6,068 nt of DNA from SW-4-43-9 sp047617985 (GTDB lineage Archaea > Nanohalarchaeota > Nanosalinia > Nanosalinales > Nanosalinaceae). The DNA is taken from positions 1-6,068 of the forward strand of contig JBLGBS010000028.1 in assembly GCA_047617985.1 (NCBI GenBank). The letters are read 5' to 3'. This document shows, in pieces, positions 4,478-6,068 of this stretch (within the stretch, counting starts at the first letter, position 1; every line of letters starts with the position of its first letter). The notes under the pieces are model-generated. The model made no database searches, had not been told where the DNA came from, and worked only from the letters and a program-made list of their open reading frames with translations. Both the position numbers and the translations under genes were made by a program.

Positions 4478-5446
4478 ATGCCTTTTATGTCCAATTTATC
4501 CGATTCGGAATTCGATTTCCTGTTCTCCGAGATAAAAGACAGTATAGATGGAATCGGCAAAGCTAAAGCTAGCAATATAATCAGCTTGAGGGATGATTTT
4601 GAAGAGTTTTCCCGGATCGATAGAGAGGAGCTTGAACAAAAAACCAGCCTCAAAGACAGGAAGATAGATGCGGTGCTGCAGAAGCTTGATTCAATAGATT
4701 TCACTGAAGATATCAGAATTCTGTGGACTGAGAAGATAATTCTGGAGTTTCTCGAGACGCAGTACGAGAATCTGGAGCTTATAGATCTGGAAAAGCTTGA
4801 TATAAACGTTCTGATGATCAAAGCTCTTGGTTTTACAACAGTCGAGGAAGCGATCGAGTTCTACGTCTATCAGAGAGTAACCCGTTCAGTTGTAACCTCC
4901 TGGGGTTCAGGAGCGCTGGAGAATCTCGTTAAAGTATCCGGTGCCGAAGAGATACCTGGTGATGAAAACGTTAGAGTTCAGGGCAAGGCCTTCGATATGA
5001 GGAAGAAAAAAGGCGACAAAACCTACTACATACAGCTGAAATCCGGGCCAAACACTATGAACGTCAGCATGGTTGACTCTCTCAACAACATGATCGATAA
5101 GATCGAGGATAAGCACTCTGATGCAGTCGGAATGCTGGGAATGACCTACGGCGAAAGAGACCAGGTATCCTCACAGATACGTGGTAATCTGAACGATTTC
5201 GATGATAAAGCTCTGATAGGAGAAGAGTTCTGGGAGTTTTTGACCGACAACGAGAACTATTATTACAGCTTGATCTCAAGGATAGATGAAATCTCCAGAG
5301 AAAGCACTGACAAATTCTCAAAGAGCTTTCTGGAAGCTGTAGATGGAAAAGTAGAAGAACTGTGCGATGAGTGGGAGGAAGAGTATGGTGCAAGAGGAGA
5401 GGAAGGAATGAGAAAGTTCCTGGACACTTACACCAATGGAAATTAG
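4478..5446 (+). CDS. Type II restriction endonuclease, PD-(D/E)xK-like, N-terminal helix-hairpin-helix
   Basis: Predicted cytoplasmic endonuclease of the adjacent R-M pair. The 322-residue product (319 if the ATG at 4487 is used) has a helix-hairpin-helix-like segment near the N-terminus, IDGIGKAKASNII (23-35), usually a non-specific DNA-backbone contact. A helical middle region follows. A nuclease-like core has WGSGALENL with Glu148, then KAFDMRKKKG with Asp173 and YYIQLKSGPNTMN with Gln186-Leu-Lys188. That is a D-x(n)-QxK version of the PD-(D/E)xK motif, with Gln in the usual acidic position. The C-terminus is acidic and helical. It recalls PmeII- or TdeIII/MjaII-like enzymes, but I cannot confirm a family or a recognition site. 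The start at 4478 has GAGGAG 7 nt upstream; 4487 would suit a leaderless message. It converges with the RecJ-like gene across 7 bp. Pairing with the methyltransferase is the main support. Confidence 0.8.
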   Translation: MPFMSNLSDSEFDFLFSEIKDSIDGIGKAKASNIISLRDDFEEFSRIDREELEQKTSLKDRKIDAVLQKLDSIDFTEDIRILWTEKIILEFLETQYENLELIDLEKLDINVLMIKALGFTTVEEAIEFYVYQRVTRSVVTSWGSGALENLVKVSGAEEIPGDENVRVQGKAFDMRKKKGDKTYYIQLKSGPNTMNVSMVDSLNNMIDKIEDKHSDAVGMLGMTYGERDQVSSQIRGNLNDFDDKALIGEEFWEFLTDNENYYYSLISRIDEISRESTDKFSKSFLEAVDGKVEELCDEWEEEYGARGEEGMRKFLDTYTNGN

Positions 5447-5453
5447 CTTTTAA

Positions 5454-6068
5454 TCAGCTCTCTACTTCCTCGACTATCCCTTCGCTGACTTTTTCCAGGA
5501 ACTCTTCTTTGTTCTCTCTAGGGAATTTGGCTCCGGCTGCGACATTGTGGCCTCCACCTTCTCCGTCTATTTCCTCACAGATTTCCTCTATAACATGCCC
5601 GAGGTTCAAACCGTTCTCGACAGCTTCTTTTGTGGCTCGGCACGATGCCTTGATCTTGTCTTTTTCTGATTCTGCGACTCCAACTATGGCAGGAACATCT
5701 GAGAAGAAGCCGTTGCTCATCGTTATGGTTGTGACGGTTCCGATGAAGTCGTCTTCGACCTGGTCTTTTCCATCAATTACCCCGATACCGTTTTCGTAGA
5801 TTGCATCTTCGTTGTCCTCGTTATCCTCGACATAGCCAAGTGCGGATGAAATCTTTCGTCCGTATTTCCGGGAAATTTTTTCTGCTAGGTCTAGATCGTC
5901 TTCAAGTAGGATCTTGACGCCTTTCTTCGGTTCTCCGAGCCGTCCGCAGGCGTTGATTATTGTTGAGAACTCGTCTATTCCATGACCGTTTGGAAGTTCG
6001 TAGATATTGTTCATTAACTGGTGTGCGTCGTATCCCTGGGTTATCAATGCGTGAATCAGTTTCTTCTC
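5454..6068 (-). CDS. Archaeal RecJ-like (GAN-type) DHH nuclease, C-terminal part
   Basis: C-terminal 204 residues of a DHH/DHHA1-family phosphoesterase; the N-terminal DHH catalytic domain lies beyond the right edge. In Archaea this family includes the GINS-associated nuclease GAN, a 5'-3' single-strand exonuclease of the replisome. The visible part holds ELPNGHGIDEFSTIINACGR (the linker-to-DHHA1 segment typical of the family) and the DHHA1 signature GEGGGHNVAAGAKF near the end, which binds substrate. The frame stays open to base 6068, reading EKKLIHALITQG across the edge. The TTG at 6047 is therefore an internal codon, not a start. The C-terminus VEEVES is acidic. In many archaea this gene lies close to uS15 and eS1; here the R-M cassette separates it from eS1. 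Family call good; the GAN assignment over other RecJ paralogues rests on that context. Confidence 0.85.
   Translation of the reverse strand, partial: EKKLIHALITQGYDAHQLMNNIYELPNGHGIDEFSTIINACGRLGEPKKGVKILLEDDLDLAEKISRKYGRKISSALGYVEDNEDNEDAIYENGIGVIDGKDQVEDDFIGTVTTITMSNGFFSDVPAIVGVAESEKDKIKASCRATKEAVENGLNLGHVIEEICEEIDGEGGGHNVAAGAKFPRENKEEFLEKVSEGIVEEVES

Noticed and set aside
5447..5453. Stem-type terminator or att site at the endonuclease/RecJ junction.
   Set aside because: Only 7 bp separate the two stops, and I see no stem and no repeat matching the other cassette border near 3049-3095.
6045..6047. TTG at 6047 as the start of the RecJ-like gene.
   Set aside because: The frame is open through the window edge with family-like sequence, so this is an internal leucine codon.

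Overview
The window reads as a dense stretch of archaeal chromosome. The evidence is a set of archaeal/eukaryotic-type ribosomal proteins (eL18, eS1, archaeal uL13 and uS9), a tRNA-Leu interrupted by a bulge-helix-bulge intron, TATA-box promoters, Shine-Dalgarno sites of the GAGGTGATC type and an archaeal RecJ-like (GAN-type) nuclease. The proteins are short and rich in Asp/Glu, and the base composition is moderate. This suggests a salt-adapted, small-genome archaeon, possibly a nanohaloarchaeon or related DPANN lineage. The lineage is an inference; the domain Archaea is secure.

Left block (1-1493, all minus strand). In transcript order this is tRNA-Leu(CAA), eL18, uL13, a candidate 20-codon mini-ORF and uS9. 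tRNA-Leu next to eL18-uL13-uS9 is the order known from the Haloarcula marismortui 'S9 operon'. The coding genes are tightly coupled: eL18/uL13 overlap by 1 nt, and uL13/mini-ORF and mini-ORF/uS9 each overlap by 4 nt. The tRNA has a 93-nt intron in its D-loop. Its ends fit a good bulge-helix-bulge motif, and the 5' half of that motif occurs twice, 53 nt apart. A hairpin inside the intron resembles a hairpin that covers the uS9 ribosome-binding site.

Middle block (1494-2457, plus strand). A divergent promoter region contains a near-palindromic TATA element and an inverted repeat. It is followed by a four-helix DoxX-family membrane protein and a BCP/PrxQ-type peroxiredoxin, a plausible redox pair.

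Right block (2482-6068). On the minus strand lie eS1, with a TATA box placed for a leaderless mRNA, and, at the window edge, the C-terminal part of the RecJ-like nuclease. These two genes are commonly neighbours in archaeal genomes. Here they are separated by a type II restriction-modification cassette: a 5-methylcytosine methyltransferase (minus) and, diverging from it, a PD-(D/E)xK-like restriction endonuclease with an N-terminal helix-hairpin-helix (plus). The two are separated by 47 bp containing one obvious TATA element. The cassette looks like an insertion into a conserved housekeeping cluster. No CRISPR array, transposase, rRNA or replication origin is visible, and no stretch over 300 bp lacks a gene.
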